Position numbers and translations under genes: made by a program. From JBBQNR01 sp963774075 (GTDB lineage: Bacteria; Actinomycetota; Thermoleophilia; Solirubrobacterales; JBBDJG01): a stretch of DNA of 64,000 nt. The notes beneath the pieces are model-generated. The model ran no database searches, was not told where the DNA came from, and saw only the letters and a list, made by a program, of their open reading frames with translations. Positions 42,670 to 52,313 of this stretch are shown here, piece by piece (the first letter of the stretch is position 1; the number at the start of each line of letters is the position of its first letter). Location: assembly GCA_963774075.1 (NCBI GenBank), contig CAVZDP010000003.1, positions 372,001 to 436,000 of the forward strand. Direction: 5' to 3'.

Positions 42670-44202
42670 ATGAGCGCCTCGTGCTCGATCGTCATTCCGG
42701 CCCACAACCGCGCGGGGCTGACGCGGCAGTGCGTCGACGCGATCCTGGCCGAAGCTCCGGAAACGCCCTTCGAGGTCGTCGTGGTGGACGACGCCTCGAC
42801 GGACTCCACCGCCCGCCTGCTCGAGAGCTACGGCGACCGCATTCGGGCGGTCACGCTGTCGCCCAACGCGGGCTTCGCCACCGCGTGCAACGAGGGGGCG
42901 GCGGCAGCCACCGCGGAGAACCTCGTGTTCCTCAACAACGACACGATCCCGAAGCCGGGCTGGCTGGACGCGCTCGCCGCCCATGCCGCCTCTCGTCCGA
43001 ACGCCGCCGTCGTTGGAGCGAAGCTCTTGTTCCCCGACGACTCGATCCAGCACGCCGGCGTGGTCGTCTGCCAGGACTGGAATCCGCGCCACCTCTACGC
43101 CGGCTTTCCCTCGGATCATCCGGCCGTGAACAGGTCGCGCGAGTTCCAGGCCGTCACGGCGGCCTGTGCGCTGGTGCGGCGCTCCAGCTTCGAGGAGGTC
43201 GGCGGCTTCGATCCGGCCTTCCACAACTGCCTCGAGGACACGGACCTCTGCCTGCGTCTCCGCGAGCGGGGCCACGAGGTCCACTACTGCCACGAGAGCG
43301 TGCTCTACCACCTGGAGTCGATCTCGCGCGGGCGACGCTCGAAAGACGTGGAGCGCAACGCGAAGCTCTTCCGGGATCGCTGGCAGGGCCGGGTGAAGCG
43401 CGACGACCTCGACTACTACCTCGCCGACGGACTGCTCAGGATCCGGTATCGCGACAGCTATCCGATCGGACTCGAGGTCTCCGCGGAGCTCGCGTTCCTG
43501 GTCGGCGACGAACACGCCTCCGAGCGCCTGCTCGACGCCCAGTCGAGGCACGTCACGGATCTGTTGCGCGAGACGGTGCGGCTGAGCGCTCACGTCGCCG
43601 ATCTCGAGCTTCCCGGCGCTGCGCGTCCGCCGAGGGAGCAGCCGGCTCCCGCGCCGGTGGTCTCGGGCGGCACTTTCGATCGCGAACAGCTCCTTCGCCG
43701 CGCCGAGCAGATCGAGATCGAGATCTACGAGCTGCAGGCCGGGCTCGCGGCCGCAGCCGAGGACGGCCGAGGGCGCGGCGGCGACCGCCCATCCTTCGAG
43801 CCGAGCGAGCAGCTCGGCTACCGCAAGCTCGTCACGGAGGTGCGCCGCAAGGCGGTCGGCATCCTCCCGGCCGGCGCCACCGTGCTCGTTGCGAGTCGCG
43901 GGGACGACGACCTGCTGGCGCTCGACGGCCTGCGTGGGTGGCACTTCCCGCAGGACGAGGATGGAATCTATGCCGGGCACTATCCGGCCGACGGGGACGC
44001 CGCGGTCGCCCATCTGGAAGAGCTGCGCGAGCGCGGGGCGCAGTACCTGCTCCTTCCCGCCACGTCGCTGTGGTGGCTCGATCGCTACCCGGAGCTCGGC
44101 GCCCACCTGCGCGAGCGACACCGCGTCGCCCTCGAGGACGAGAGCTGCACTGTCTTCGACCTCCGCGCGCGGGGGAAGAGCCAGGATGCGACTCGCGGCT
44201 GA
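42670..44202 (+). CDS. GT2 glycosyltransferase with GDD/HFP module
   Basis: 510 residues. The N-terminal GT2 domain (1-240) has IVIPAHNRAGLTRQCVD, VVDDASTDSTARLL, LNNDTIPKPGW, the HAGVVV loop and LEDTDLCLRLRERG. A middle helical segment includes a predicted coiled coil (EQIEIEIYELQAGLAA). The C-terminal module (nt 43819-44199) reads SRGDDDLLALDG, WHFPQDEDGIYAGHYPAD and SLWWLDRYPELGAHL. It resembles rhamnosyl- and other O-antigen type transferases, but the specificity is unknown. It overlaps the methyltransferase start by 17 nt. Confidence 0.88.
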   Translation: MSASCSIVIPAHNRAGLTRQCVDAILAEAPETPFEVVVVDDASTDSTARLLESYGDRIRAVTLSPNAGFATACNEGAAAATAENLVFLNNDTIPKPGWLDALAAHAASRPNAAVVGAKLLFPDDSIQHAGVVVCQDWNPRHLYAGFPSDHPAVNRSREFQAVTAACALVRRSSFEEVGGFDPAFHNCLEDTDLCLRLRERGHEVHYCHESVLYHLESISRGRRSKDVERNAKLFRDRWQGRVKRDDLDYYLADGLLRIRYRDSYPIGLEVSAELAFLVGDEHASERLLDAQSRHVTDLLRETVRLSAHVADLELPGAARPPREQPAPAPVVSGGTFDREQLLRRAEQIEIEIYELQAGLAAAAEDGRGRGGDRPSFEPSEQLGYRKLVTEVRRKAVGILPAGATVLVASRGDDDLLALDGLRGWHFPQDEDGIYAGHYPADGDAAVAHLEELRERGAQYLLLPATSLWWLDRYPELGAHLRERHRVALEDESCTVFDLRARGKSQDATRG

Positions 44203-44935
44203 CACGGTCGAGCCGCTTCCCCCTCCGCTCACCCGCGACCTGATCGCACAGCTCGGGTTGCGCGGGTTGAGCTGCGGGTGCGGCACCCTCCTGCACGAGG
44301 GATGGCTCAACACGGACGTGGCCCGCTTCGCCACCGCCGACGGAGCATCAACCGCCCCGGGGCGCATCGCACTCGTCAACGGCTGCCACTACCTGGAGCA
44401 CGACGCGACCACACCGTTCCCGGTCGACGACAAGACATTCGACTGGGTTCATTCGGAGCATTTCATCGAGCACATCACCCCGGCGGAGGCGATCGATTGG
44501 CTGGCCGAGATGAGGCGGCTGCTGAAGCCGGGAGGACACCTCCGCCTGAGCACCCCGGACCTGCGCAGGTACGCCGAGGGATACCTCGACGAGGGCGGCA
44601 CGTTCTTCGCCGAGCACCGGCGCCAGCTGAACCTGATGCTGGCTCGCCTGCTCCGTACCCGCCCGCGCTCGTTGCGGGCATACCTCCCGGGCGAGGACGA
44701 CATCCCCGATCGGCGAGCCTTCATCTTCAACCAGATCTTCCTGCTGCCGACCTGGGGGCACAAGTGGATCTACGACCTCGACGAGCTGCGGCATGCCGCG
44801 AGGCGCGCGGGCTTCTCCGGCGACGCTGTCGTGGAGCGCGCCTTTGGGGAGGGGACCGACCCCGTCGTCGTCGCCCTCGACGCCCCGGCCCACCTCGACG
44901 AGAGCCTCTACGCCGAGATCCATAGCGAGCGGTAG
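44186..44935 (+). CDS. SAM-dependent methyltransferase (type 11-like)
   Basis: 249 residues from ATG at 44186, with GAAGAG upstream. The N-terminal loop LSCGCGTLLHEGWLNTDV is the binding region of a small methyltransferase family often found in polysaccharide loci. FDWVHSEHFIEHITPAEAIDWL and EMRRLLKPGGHLRLSTPDLRRY are the usual type-11 strand-4/5 segments. It probably methylates a sugar or the chain end. It is the last gene of the 40164-44935 group; the next gene begins 125 nt on. Confidence 0.85.
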   Translation: MRLAADTVEPLPPPLTRDLIAQLGLRGLSCGCGTLLHEGWLNTDVARFATADGASTAPGRIALVNGCHYLEHDATTPFPVDDKTFDWVHSEHFIEHITPAEAIDWLAEMRRLLKPGGHLRLSTPDLRRYAEGYLDEGGTFFAEHRRQLNLMLARLLRTRPRSLRAYLPGEDDIPDRRAFIFNQIFLLPTWGHKWIYDLDELRHAARRAGFSGDAVVERAFGEGTDPVVVALDAPAHLDESLYAEIHSER

Positions 44936-45005
44936 CTCCGCCCTTTACCCGAGCCCAAGCGGAATCGGGGGGCCTCGCCTATGGCGGCCGTTGCCACATC
45001 TCCGG

Positions 45006-45011
45006 TATGCT
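45006..45011 (+). promoter_or_regulatory. Possible -10 box upstream of the PKD-repeat protein gene
   Basis: TATGCT followed by CGC lies 50 nt before the GTG start, in the same style as 23086 and 29008. TTGCCA lies only 9 nt upstream, too close to be a normal -35. Confidence 0.28.
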
Positions 45012-45060
45012 CGCTTTGTCTAATCTGTGGATTCTCCGGACCAGGGAGTGGTGACGCTTA

Positions 45061-48000
45061 GTGGCGGGACTGGGCTGGGGCAGGGCTGGATGCCACGCGC
45101 TGAGAGTCTGCCCTTTGGCTGCGCTGATCGCGGTTTTGTTGTTTTCCGCCGCGCCGGCGTCGGCTGCCGTGACCCTGCCAGCAGGGTTTGACGACCAAGG
45201 CGTGACGATCGTGTCCCGCCCGACGGCGATGGACTGGACGCCCGACGGCCGGATGGTGATCGTCTCCCACCCCGGCATCATCCGGATCTTCGAGAACGGG
45301 GTGCTCCAGACCCCCGCCGCCCTCGACTGGCGACCGAACACCTGCCGCTCCGAGGAGTGGGGCATGAACGGCGTCGCCGTCGACCCGAACTTCGCCACCA
45401 ACAACTACATCTACGTCTACTACACGGCGAAGAAGTTCGGCGGCTGCGAGAAGAACGTGCCGAACAGCCCGGTGAACCGCGTTTCGCGCTTCGTGCTGCA
45501 GCCCAACGACGTCGTCGACCCACTGAGCGAGACGATCATCGTGGACGGTATTCCGGACCCCGATGGAATCCATGCCGGCGGAGACGTCGAGTTTGGCTCC
45601 GACGGCAACCTCTGGATCAGCACCGGCGACGGCGGCTGCGACTTCCGCGGCGACAGTGGCTGCTATCCCTTCAACGACGCCGCTCTGGATCTCGGCTCCA
45701 CCGGGGGGAAGATCCTTCGCGTCACCAAGACCGGCGCCATCCCGCCGGACAACCCTTATCAGGGCGCCGGCACCACGCAGTGCAGCCCGACCGGCTACAC
45801 GGTGATCACGTCCATCTGCAGAGAGATTTACTCGTACGGCCTGCGCAACCCGTTCCGGATCGCGTTGAAAGGCGGCCCCCCGACGCCGCAGGTCTACGCG
45901 AACGACGTCGGGCTCAACATCTGGGAGGAGGTCAACCAGGTCGCCGCCGGTGCGAACTTCGGCTGGAACGTGCGCGAAGGCAACTGTGTGCGCGACTCGA
46001 GCACCGACTGCGGGCCGCCACCGGCGGGGATGACGAACCCCATCCACTCCTACAACCACGCGACGGGCTGCGTGTCGGTGACCGCCAGCGACTTCGTGCC
46101 GACCAGCGCCTGGCCGAGCCCTTACGACGGCGACTATCTGTTCGGGGACCTCATCTGCGAGAAGATCTGGCAGCTCGACTCCAACGGCGGCGGAGTGACC
46201 GAGTTCGCCACCGGAGTGCCTTGGTTGATCGACGGCGTCTTCGGCCCCGACGGGGCGAGCAAGTCCTACTACTACATAAGCTGGGTCGGGTTCCCGAACG
46301 ACGAGATCCGGAAGATCGTCTACACCGGCCAGGAGAACCGCACGCCGACCGCGGACGCGTCCGCCAACCCCACCTCCGGTGGCCTACCCCTGAACGTCGC
46401 GTTCGACGGCACCGCCTCGAGCGATCCCAACAACGACACGCTCACCTACGACTGGGACTTCGGTGACGGCTCCCCGCACTCGACCTCACCGATGCCGAGC
46501 CACAGCTACTCGACGCCCGACACCTTCACCGTCACGCTCACGGTCGATGACGGCAACGGCGCTCAGGACACCGACACCGTGGAGATATCGGTCGGCAACG
46601 AGGCGCCGCAGGTCTCGATCGACGCGCCGGTGGCCAGTGAGCAATTCTCTGTCGGCGAGACCCTGACGCTGGTCGGAAGCGCCGAGGACAGCGAGGACGG
46701 AACGCTCCCGAACAGCGCGCTCGAGTGGCGGGTCGAACGGCACCACAGCACGCACAGCCACCCGTTCCTGGACACGACGATGGGCAACAACATCCCCATA
46801 GTCGGGCCTGAGCCCGAGGAGCTGTCTGCCGCCACCAACAGCTACCTCGAGATCATCCTGACCGCTACCGACTCGTTCGGCGTGTCGACGACCGTGAGCC
46901 GGAACATCTACCCCAAGACGGTGCCGATCACGTTCGGCACCAGCCCGAGCGGACTTCAACTCGAGGTCGCCGGCAGCACTCTCACGACGCCGATCACCGT
47001 CACTTCCTGGGACAACTGGGACCTGATCGTGAATGCCCCCGACCAGTTCAACCTCTCCGGGCAGTTCTGGCGCTTCGCGAGTTGGTCCGACCTCGGCGCC
47101 CGGAGCCACACGATCAACACCCCGTCGCTGGCCACGAGCTACACGGCGACGTTTGCGGCCAACCAGGCGCCGACCGCCGTGGCGAGCGCCGATCCGACCA
47201 GCGGAGGGGGGCCGCTGACCATCGACTTCGACGCCACCGGTTCCAGCGACCCCGACGACCCGAGCCTCACCTACAGCTGGGACTTCGACGACGGCTCGCC
47301 GCCCTCGAGCTCACCGACTCCCACCCATACCTACAACTCCGAAGGCACCTTCAGCGCGACGCTGACAGTCGACGACGGGCACGGGGCCGAGGACGTGGAC
47401 GTAGTCCCGATCACGGTCACGAACACTGCGCCCCAGGTCTCGATCGACGCGCCGCTCGCCGGCACGCTTTTCAAGGTGGGCGAGGCGATGACGCTCACGG
47501 GCACCGCCCAGGACGCCGAGGAGGGCACGCTGCCCGACAGCGCGCTCGACTGGCGCGTGATCAAGCACCACGGCGCGCACACGCACACGCACCTTCCCAA
47601 CACGCCGGGCAACAACGTGCCGATCACTGGCCCCGCCCCCGAGGACTTGGCCGCGACCACGTCCACGCATCTGGAGATCGTGCTCGAGGCGACCGACTCA
47701 CTCGGGGTCACGACGACCGTGACGCGCGACATCTTTCCCAAGACGGTCGGCCTGACTTTCGCGACCAACCCCACCGGGCTCGACCTGACGGTGGCGGGGC
47801 AGGCGCTGATCGCCCCGCAGACGATCACCTCCTGGCAGGACTGGGTGATACCGGTCAGCGCACAGAGCCAGTTCGACGACCTCGACCAGTTCTGGCACTT
47901 CTCGAGCTGGTCCGATTCGGGCGCGGGCACCCACACGATCACGACCCCGGGCACGGCGTCCACCTACACGGCGACGTTCCAGGCCAACCAGGCGCCGACG

Positions 48001-49470
48001 GCGGTGGCGGCGGCCGACGACACGAGCGGCCCCAACCCGCACACCGTGAACTTCGACGCGACCGACTCGAGCGATCCAGACGACGCAAGCCTCAGCTACC
48101 TGTGGGACTTCGGCGACGGCTCGCCGACCTCTACCTCTCCCACCCCGGCGCACACCTACACCACCACGGGCCCGTCCACGGCGACGCTGACGGTCGACGA
48201 CGGCCACGGGGGCGTGGACACGGACACCATCCAGATCGAGGTCACGAATGGGCCTCCACAGCCGACCATCGTCACGCCCGCCACCGGAACGCTCTTCAGC
48301 GTCGGCCAGGGACTGACGCTCTCGGGCGGCGCGACCGACGCGGAGGACGGGACGCTCGGCGACGGGTCGCTGTCGTGGAAGGTCCTGGTCCATCACGACA
48401 CCCACACGCACACGCTGCTCGACGACACGCCGGGCAACAACGTCCCCATCACCGGCCCTGCGCCCGAGAACCTGTCGGCCACCACCAACAGCCACCTGGA
48501 GCTGATCCTGACGGCGACCGACTCCAACAGCGCGACGACCACGGTAACCCGGAACATCAACCCGAGAACGGTCGCCCTCACGTTCCAGTCGAACCCGACG
48601 GGCTTCCAGCTCGGGGTCGCCGGCACCACGTTCACGGCGCCGCAGACCATCACCTCGTGGGCGGGCTGGCAGATACCGGTGTCCGCGCCCGACCAGCTCG
48701 ATTCCCAGGGCAGGTACCACGTCTTCGACACCTGGTCCGACGGCGGGGCGGCGACACACACGATCACGACGCCCTCCTCGGCCCAGACCTACCAGGCGAG
48801 CTTCCGGACGTTCGCGTATCCGCGCCCGGGCGGCGGCACGCCGCTGCGGGTGGCGCTCGTGCCTGAGTACGTCCAGTGCGCGACACCGAACGGCAGCCAT
48901 GTCGGGCCGCTGGACGAACCCTCCTGCAGCCCGCCGCAGCGCGCCTCGTCCCAGCTCACCACGTCGACGCAGGGCAGGGGCAACGGCTTCGCCCGGCTCG
49001 ACGTCAAGCCCGGTACGAACCCACCGTCCATGGACGATGCCGACCTGCGAATCCGGGCGACAGTGACCGACGTCGTCCGCAACATCGGAGGGGCGCCCGA
49101 CTACGTGGGCCCGATGATCCTGCGCATGAGGCTGCGAATCACGGACGGCGTCAGCGGCCCGAACGAGCAGACGGCGGCGACGGTCCAGGACATCGCGTTC
49201 TCGGTCCCGGTCAACTGCGTGGCGACTAACGGCACCCCGACTCCGGTCGGCGGGACTTGCAGCGTCGACACCATGACCGACTCGATCCTCCCCAACTTCG
49301 CCAAGGAACGAAGCCGGGCCGTGATGAGCGCGTTCTCGATGGAGGTCCTCGACGCCGGCGCCGACAGCTCGATCACTCCGACCTCCGCCCCCTTCGGATT
49401 GGGCTGCCCGCCCACTTGCGGATCGGGTGACGAAGCCGTCTACATGCGCCAGGGCGTGTTCGCCCCCTGA
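45061..49470 (+). CDS. Secreted sugar-dehydrogenase-like protein with three PKD/HH repeats and shared C-terminal domain
   Basis: 1469 residues with a signal peptide (about 15-36). Residues 37-423 form a glucose/sorbosone-dehydrogenase (PQQ-type) propeller: GMNGVAVDPNF, DGIHAGGDVEFGSDGNLW, YGLRNPFRIA and ANFGWNVREG. Three tandem repeats of about 275 residues follow (about 427-700, 701-975, 976-1252). Each has a PKD-like unit (DWDFGDGSP, VTLTVDDGNG) and a second unit with a His cluster (HHSTHSH, HHGAHTHTH, HHDTHTH) and GNN-PI-GP-PE. The last 217 residues (nt 48817-49467) are the domain shared with the proteins at 23129 and 29084. Whether PQQ is bound cannot be judged. Confidence 0.88.
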   Translation: MAGLGWGRAGCHALRVCPLAALIAVLLFSAAPASAAVTLPAGFDDQGVTIVSRPTAMDWTPDGRMVIVSHPGIIRIFENGVLQTPAALDWRPNTCRSEEWGMNGVAVDPNFATNNYIYVYYTAKKFGGCEKNVPNSPVNRVSRFVLQPNDVVDPLSETIIVDGIPDPDGIHAGGDVEFGSDGNLWISTGDGGCDFRGDSGCYPFNDAALDLGSTGGKILRVTKTGAIPPDNPYQGAGTTQCSPTGYTVITSICREIYSYGLRNPFRIALKGGPPTPQVYANDVGLNIWEEVNQVAAGANFGWNVREGNCVRDSSTDCGPPPAGMTNPIHSYNHATGCVSVTASDFVPTSAWPSPYDGDYLFGDLICEKIWQLDSNGGGVTEFATGVPWLIDGVFGPDGASKSYYYISWVGFPNDEIRKIVYTGQENRTPTADASANPTSGGLPLNVAFDGTASSDPNNDTLTYDWDFGDGSPHSTSPMPSHSYSTPDTFTVTLTVDDGNGAQDTDTVEISVGNEAPQVSIDAPVASEQFSVGETLTLVGSAEDSEDGTLPNSALEWRVERHHSTHSHPFLDTTMGNNIPIVGPEPEELSAATNSYLEIILTATDSFGVSTTVSRNIYPKTVPITFGTSPSGLQLEVAGSTLTTPITVTSWDNWDLIVNAPDQFNLSGQFWRFASWSDLGARSHTINTPSLATSYTATFAANQAPTAVASADPTSGGGPLTIDFDATGSSDPDDPSLTYSWDFDDGSPPSSSPTPTHTYNSEGTFSATLTVDDGHGAEDVDVVPITVTNTAPQVSIDAPLAGTLFKVGEAMTLTGTAQDAEEGTLPDSALDWRVIKHHGAHTHTHLPNTPGNNVPITGPAPEDLAATTSTHLEIVLEATDSLGVTTTVTRDIFPKTVGLTFATNPTGLDLTVAGQALIAPQTITSWQDWVIPVSAQSQFDDLDQFWHFSSWSDSGAGTHTITTPGTASTYTATFQANQAPTAVAAADDTSGPNPHTVNFDATDSSDPDDASLSYLWDFGDGSPTSTSPTPAHTYTTTGPSTATLTVDDGHGGVDTDTIQIEVTNGPPQPTIVTPATGTLFSVGQGLTLSGGATDAEDGTLGDGSLSWKVLVHHDTHTHTLLDDTPGNNVPITGPAPENLSATTNSHLELILTATDSNSATTTVTRNINPRTVALTFQSNPTGFQLGVAGTTFTAPQTITSWAGWQIPVSAPDQLDSQGRYHVFDTWSDGGAATHTITTPSSAQTYQASFRTFAYPRPGGGTPLRVALVPEYVQCATPNGSHVGPLDEPSCSPPQRASSQLTTSTQGRGNGFARLDVKPGTNPPSMDDADLRIRATVTDVVRNIGGAPDYVGPMILRMRLRITDGVSGPNEQTAATVQDIAFSVPVNCVATNGTPTPVGGTCSVDTMTDSILPNFAKERSRAVMSAFSMEVLDAGADSSITPTSAPFGLGCPPTCGSGDEAVYMRQGVFAP
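46339..48816 (+). repeat. Three tandem coding repeats of about 825 bp
   Basis: These lie inside the gene at 45061. The copies start near 46339, 47161 and 47986. Each encodes a PKD-like unit followed by a unit with an HHxxHxH cluster. The protein copies are clearly homologous but diverged, so this is an old internal amplification. Confidence 0.85.
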
Positions 49471-49501
49471 GGCAGCCTCTTCTTTTTGAAGCTTTGCTTG
49501 G

Positions 49502-50761
49502 CTAGCGGCTGAACTCGATCACGATCCGGACGAGGTCGCGCTCCAGGGCCGGCACGCAATCCGGGTACTTCAGCCGCGTGAAGTACAGGTAGGCGCGCCG
49601 CCCGACGGAGGCGAACGTACGCGAGCCGCTGTCCGGGTCGAGCACGGAGGGATAGTAAATCGGGTTCCGGTCTCCGCACTCGAACGTCCAGGGCAGCTCG
49701 ACCTCGGCGATCAGCTGTCGCCTGGTCCACTCGATCAGGTCTTTCGAAAGGGCGAAGTAGATGCCCCATACGGTCCTGCGCCGGCTGGACAGGTACTCGC
49801 CCGACACTCCCACCAGCATGTAGCGGTCGTAGTAGGTGTTGTAGGTGAGGCTATGCGTCATCGTCTCGATGTCGCCAACGTCGACCGGTTCGCAAAGGTG
49901 GTTCGCGACGTTCAGAGGGGGCGACGGATAGGGATCGACGAACCCGACCGTGAAGTCGCTCCCGTCCCACGCCCTCCACGAGCTCGGCTCCGCCAGGTTG
50001 CGGGTACGAATCAGGCACGAGCCGTACTGCTGCCGCTGGTAGGACCCGACCATCACCATCGCGTAGTACCAGCCGTCCTTCTCGACGATGTTGCTCGGCT
50101 GGAAGACGCCGAACGGCCCGGCGTCGGGCACGTACTGGTACGGGAGCGTCGCCGCGAGCTTGGCCGGGGCTGCCGGCTGGCTGAAGCTCTCGCCCGCGTC
50201 CGTCGACGTCGCCGTGGTGATCGAGTTGTACCAGCACTTCTGGTAGTCGCCGCTCGGGCAGCGACCGGGATGCTTGTCTCCCTGATACTCGTTGTGCACC
50301 AGCGCGTGGATGGTCGTTCCGTCCTCGGTGAAGGGTGCGGTCAGCCACTCGCGGTCGTCGAACGCCGCCGGGTCGCCGTTGTAGCCGGACTGCATCACCA
50401 CCTTGCATTCGTGGCGCACCTCGTCGAGAGACGGGCCGACGAACCTGCGCGTCACGTAGTGCGAGGCGTAGAGCTGTACCCGGCCACGCGCGTCGCGCAG
50501 CGCCCTTGCGGGGGCGTCGGGGACGTCGACGTCCTCGCAGGCGTCCCGGCTCCAGTCGAAGACCAGCTCTTCGGGCCCGACGAGTCGCACGCCCGGCCAC
50601 TGCACGGTGCCGCTGCCGGGATCCCGCACGGAGGACAGGATCCCGATCAGCGCCAGCGTCAACGGAAGGATCCAGAACCAGAGCCGGGGGGCGAGTAGCC
50701 GCGGCAGCCATCGATTCGGCCGACGGCGCGAAACAGGGTTCGCCGTCCGCTGATTCGCCAC
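49502..50761 (-). CDS. Membrane-anchored five-blade-propeller protein, possibly glycoside-hydrolase-like
   Basis: 419 residues from GTG at 50761. A longer frame upstream lacks family-like sequence, and the choice places a single anchor helix (LWFWILPLTLALIGIL) at about residues 27-42. The outer domain has repeated strand motifs, such as REWLTAPFTEDGTTIHALVHNEY, GWYYAMVMVG, FVDPYPSP and WTFECGDRNPIYYPSVL, resembling GH43/GH68-type or sialidase-like propellers. Catalytic acids cannot be assigned safely. It is convergent with the PKD-protein gene and divergent from cysC. Confidence 0.6.
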   Translation of the reverse strand: MANQRTANPVSRRRPNRWLPRLLAPRLWFWILPLTLALIGILSSVRDPGSGTVQWPGVRLVGPEELVFDWSRDACEDVDVPDAPARALRDARGRVQLYASHYVTRRFVGPSLDEVRHECKVVMQSGYNGDPAAFDDREWLTAPFTEDGTTIHALVHNEYQGDKHPGRCPSGDYQKCWYNSITTATSTDAGESFSQPAAPAKLAATLPYQYVPDAGPFGVFQPSNIVEKDGWYYAMVMVGSYQRQQYGSCLIRTRNLAEPSSWRAWDGSDFTVGFVDPYPSPPLNVANHLCEPVDVGDIETMTHSLTYNTYYDRYMLVGVSGEYLSSRRRTVWGIYFALSKDLIEWTRRQLIAEVELPWTFECGDRNPIYYPSVLDPDSGSRTFASVGRRAYLYFTRLKYPDCVPALERDLVRIVIEFSR

Positions 50762-50767
50762 CGATCG

Positions 50768-50773
50768 ATTATC
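50768..50773 (-). promoter_or_regulatory. Possible -10 box for the propeller gene
   Basis: GATAAT on the minus strand ends 6 nt before the GTG at 50761, again a leaderless layout. An AGAGGGGG run lies just upstream of it and could instead be read as a distant ribosome-binding site. Confidence 0.3.
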
Positions 50774-50858
50774 CCCCTCTGCGCGCAAATGGGAGGCGGG
50801 CTGCCGCCGACCCGGATATGCTCCCCGGCCGGGACGCCAGGCACGGCCCCCCGCTCGG

Positions 50859-51401
50859 ATGGAGACCCCCGGATTCACACTCTGGCTCACGGGCTTGCCG
50901 CGTTCGGGCAAGTCGACCGTCGCTGGCCTCGTCGCCGGGCGGCTGCGGGCGATGGGCATCGAGCAGGTCGAGCTGCTCGACGGTGACATCATCCGCGAGG
51001 GGCTGTGCAGGGACCTCGGGTTCTCGCGGGAGGATCGCGAGGAGAACATCCGCCGCATCGCCTTCGTGTCGAAGCTCCTGACGCGCAATCGTGTAGCGGT
51101 CATCGTCGCCGCGATCTCGCCCTACAGGGAGAACCGCGAGCTCGCGCGCGAGGAGATCCAGTCCTTCGTCGAAGTCTGGTGCAAGGCCTCGGTCGAGGCC
51201 TGTGCCGCGCGCGACTACAAGGGCCTCTACGAGAAGGCGATGAGAGGTGAGATCGACAACCTCACCGGGGTCAACGATCCCTACGAGGAGCCGGAGGACG
51301 CGGACCTCGTGCTCGACACCGTGGGCGAGAGCCCCGAGGAGAGCGCCCAGCGGGTGATGGACGTGCTGGTCGGCAGGGGTCTCCTCGGGCCGAGGCCCTA
51401 G
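50859..51401 (+). CDS. cysC: Adenylylsulfate (APS) kinase
   Basis: 180 residues, the full length of a stand-alone CysC. It phosphorylates APS to PAPS, the sulfate donor. The P-loop is GLPRSGKST (12-20), followed by LLDGDIIREGL, FSREDREENIRRIAFV, the ISPYRENRELAR lid region and ARDYKGLYEKA. No ATP sulfurylase (cysD/cysN or sat), PAPS reductase or sulfotransferase gene is in the window. Its setting among glycosyltransferases suggests PAPS for sulfation of a glycan, which is inference. Confidence 0.94.
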   Translation: METPGFTLWLTGLPRSGKSTVAGLVAGRLRAMGIEQVELLDGDIIREGLCRDLGFSREDREENIRRIAFVSKLLTRNRVAVIVAAISPYRENRELAREEIQSFVEVWCKASVEACAARDYKGLYEKAMRGEIDNLTGVNDPYEEPEDADLVLDTVGESPEESAQRVMDVLVGRGLLGPRP

Positions 51402-51442
51402 CACGCCCTAGCACCAGAGCCGGCGCCGGCTCCCAGCGGGCG

Positions 51443-52288
51443 TCAGCCCACTCCGACGCAGCCCACGACGTCCTGAGACCACCAGTCCTGCTGGTGGCCC
51501 CATCCGCCCTCCTTGTACATGACCAGCCTCAGCGCGGAGCGCCTCTCGATCTCGGCGCACGTCCACGACGGGTTCGCGATCGAGATGCCGTAGTTGACGG
51601 GCATCGAGAGCTCGCTCCGCCGCTCGTCGCTGAACCAGTCGGTGTAGCCGAAGCCGGTGCGGTCGTAGCCGTCGAGGACCTCCTCGATCTGCTCCTTCTG
51701 CATCCCCCACGCCATCTGGGCCGGATGAGCGCCGAAGCGCTCCTCGACTTCGTGCCTTCGCATACCGAACGCTTCGAGCCGCGCTCGCACTCGGTCGGCG
51801 ATCATCCGCCCGTGCGTCGTGAAGACGAGCACGCCGCCGGTGGGAGCGAGGATCGATTCGAACAGGTCGAGGAAGGCTCTCGTGCCGTCGAGGTCGAGGT
51901 GAGTCAGGAGCGAGCCGACCCAGATCAGGTCGAAGGGACCCTCGAGCGCGACGTCGCGCGGATGCTGTGCACTGTAGACGGGGATCGCGCCGAGCGCCGC
52001 GGCGCAGAAATCGACGCCGTCGCGATTGATGTCGCATGCGGTGACGGCCGCCCGCGGGAACGCCGCCTTCAGAGTCCTCAACACGCGCCCATGGCCACAG
52101 GGAAGGTCGAGCACGCTCGCCGGCTCGGAGAGCCCAGCGGAAAGCATCGCCAAGCGCACGTTGCGAAGTGCGAGCTGGCCGGCCTCGAAGTAGTACTCCG
52201 GGATCGCCTTGTACATCTGGTCGTGCGGCGAAATCTCTTCGATCACCCCGGGGACTTCCCGGTAAAGGTCTTCGAGCAACCGGGTCAT
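51443..52288 (-). CDS. SAM-dependent methyltransferase
   Basis: 281 residues; ATG at 52288 starts the protein MTRLLEDLYREVPGVIEEISPHDQM, and the open frame upstream is not family-like. The SAM site is VLDLPCGHGRVLRTL with acid strand VTACDINRDG; FDLIWVGSLLTHLD and GGVLVFTTHGR are strands 4 and 5. The C-terminal region (GFGYTDWF, YGISIANPSW, EGGWGHQQDWW) is family-specific. The substrate is unknown, probably a glycan. It is the last gene of the minus-strand operon 56667-51443. Confidence 0.85.
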   Translation of the reverse strand: MTRLLEDLYREVPGVIEEISPHDQMYKAIPEYYFEAGQLALRNVRLAMLSAGLSEPASVLDLPCGHGRVLRTLKAAFPRAAVTACDINRDGVDFCAAALGAIPVYSAQHPRDVALEGPFDLIWVGSLLTHLDLDGTRAFLDLFESILAPTGGVLVFTTHGRMIADRVRARLEAFGMRRHEVEERFGAHPAQMAWGMQKEQIEEVLDGYDRTGFGYTDWFSDERRSELSMPVNYGISIANPSWTCAEIERRSALRLVMYKEGGWGHQQDWWSQDVVGCVGVG

Positions 52289-52313
52289 GGAGCTGTCAGA
52301 CGAGACGGAGATC

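Noticed and set aside
49471..49501. T-rich stretch after the PKD-protein gene considered as a terminator
   Set aside because: Only a 4-bp stem (CTTC/GAAG) can form around the T-run, too weak to call.
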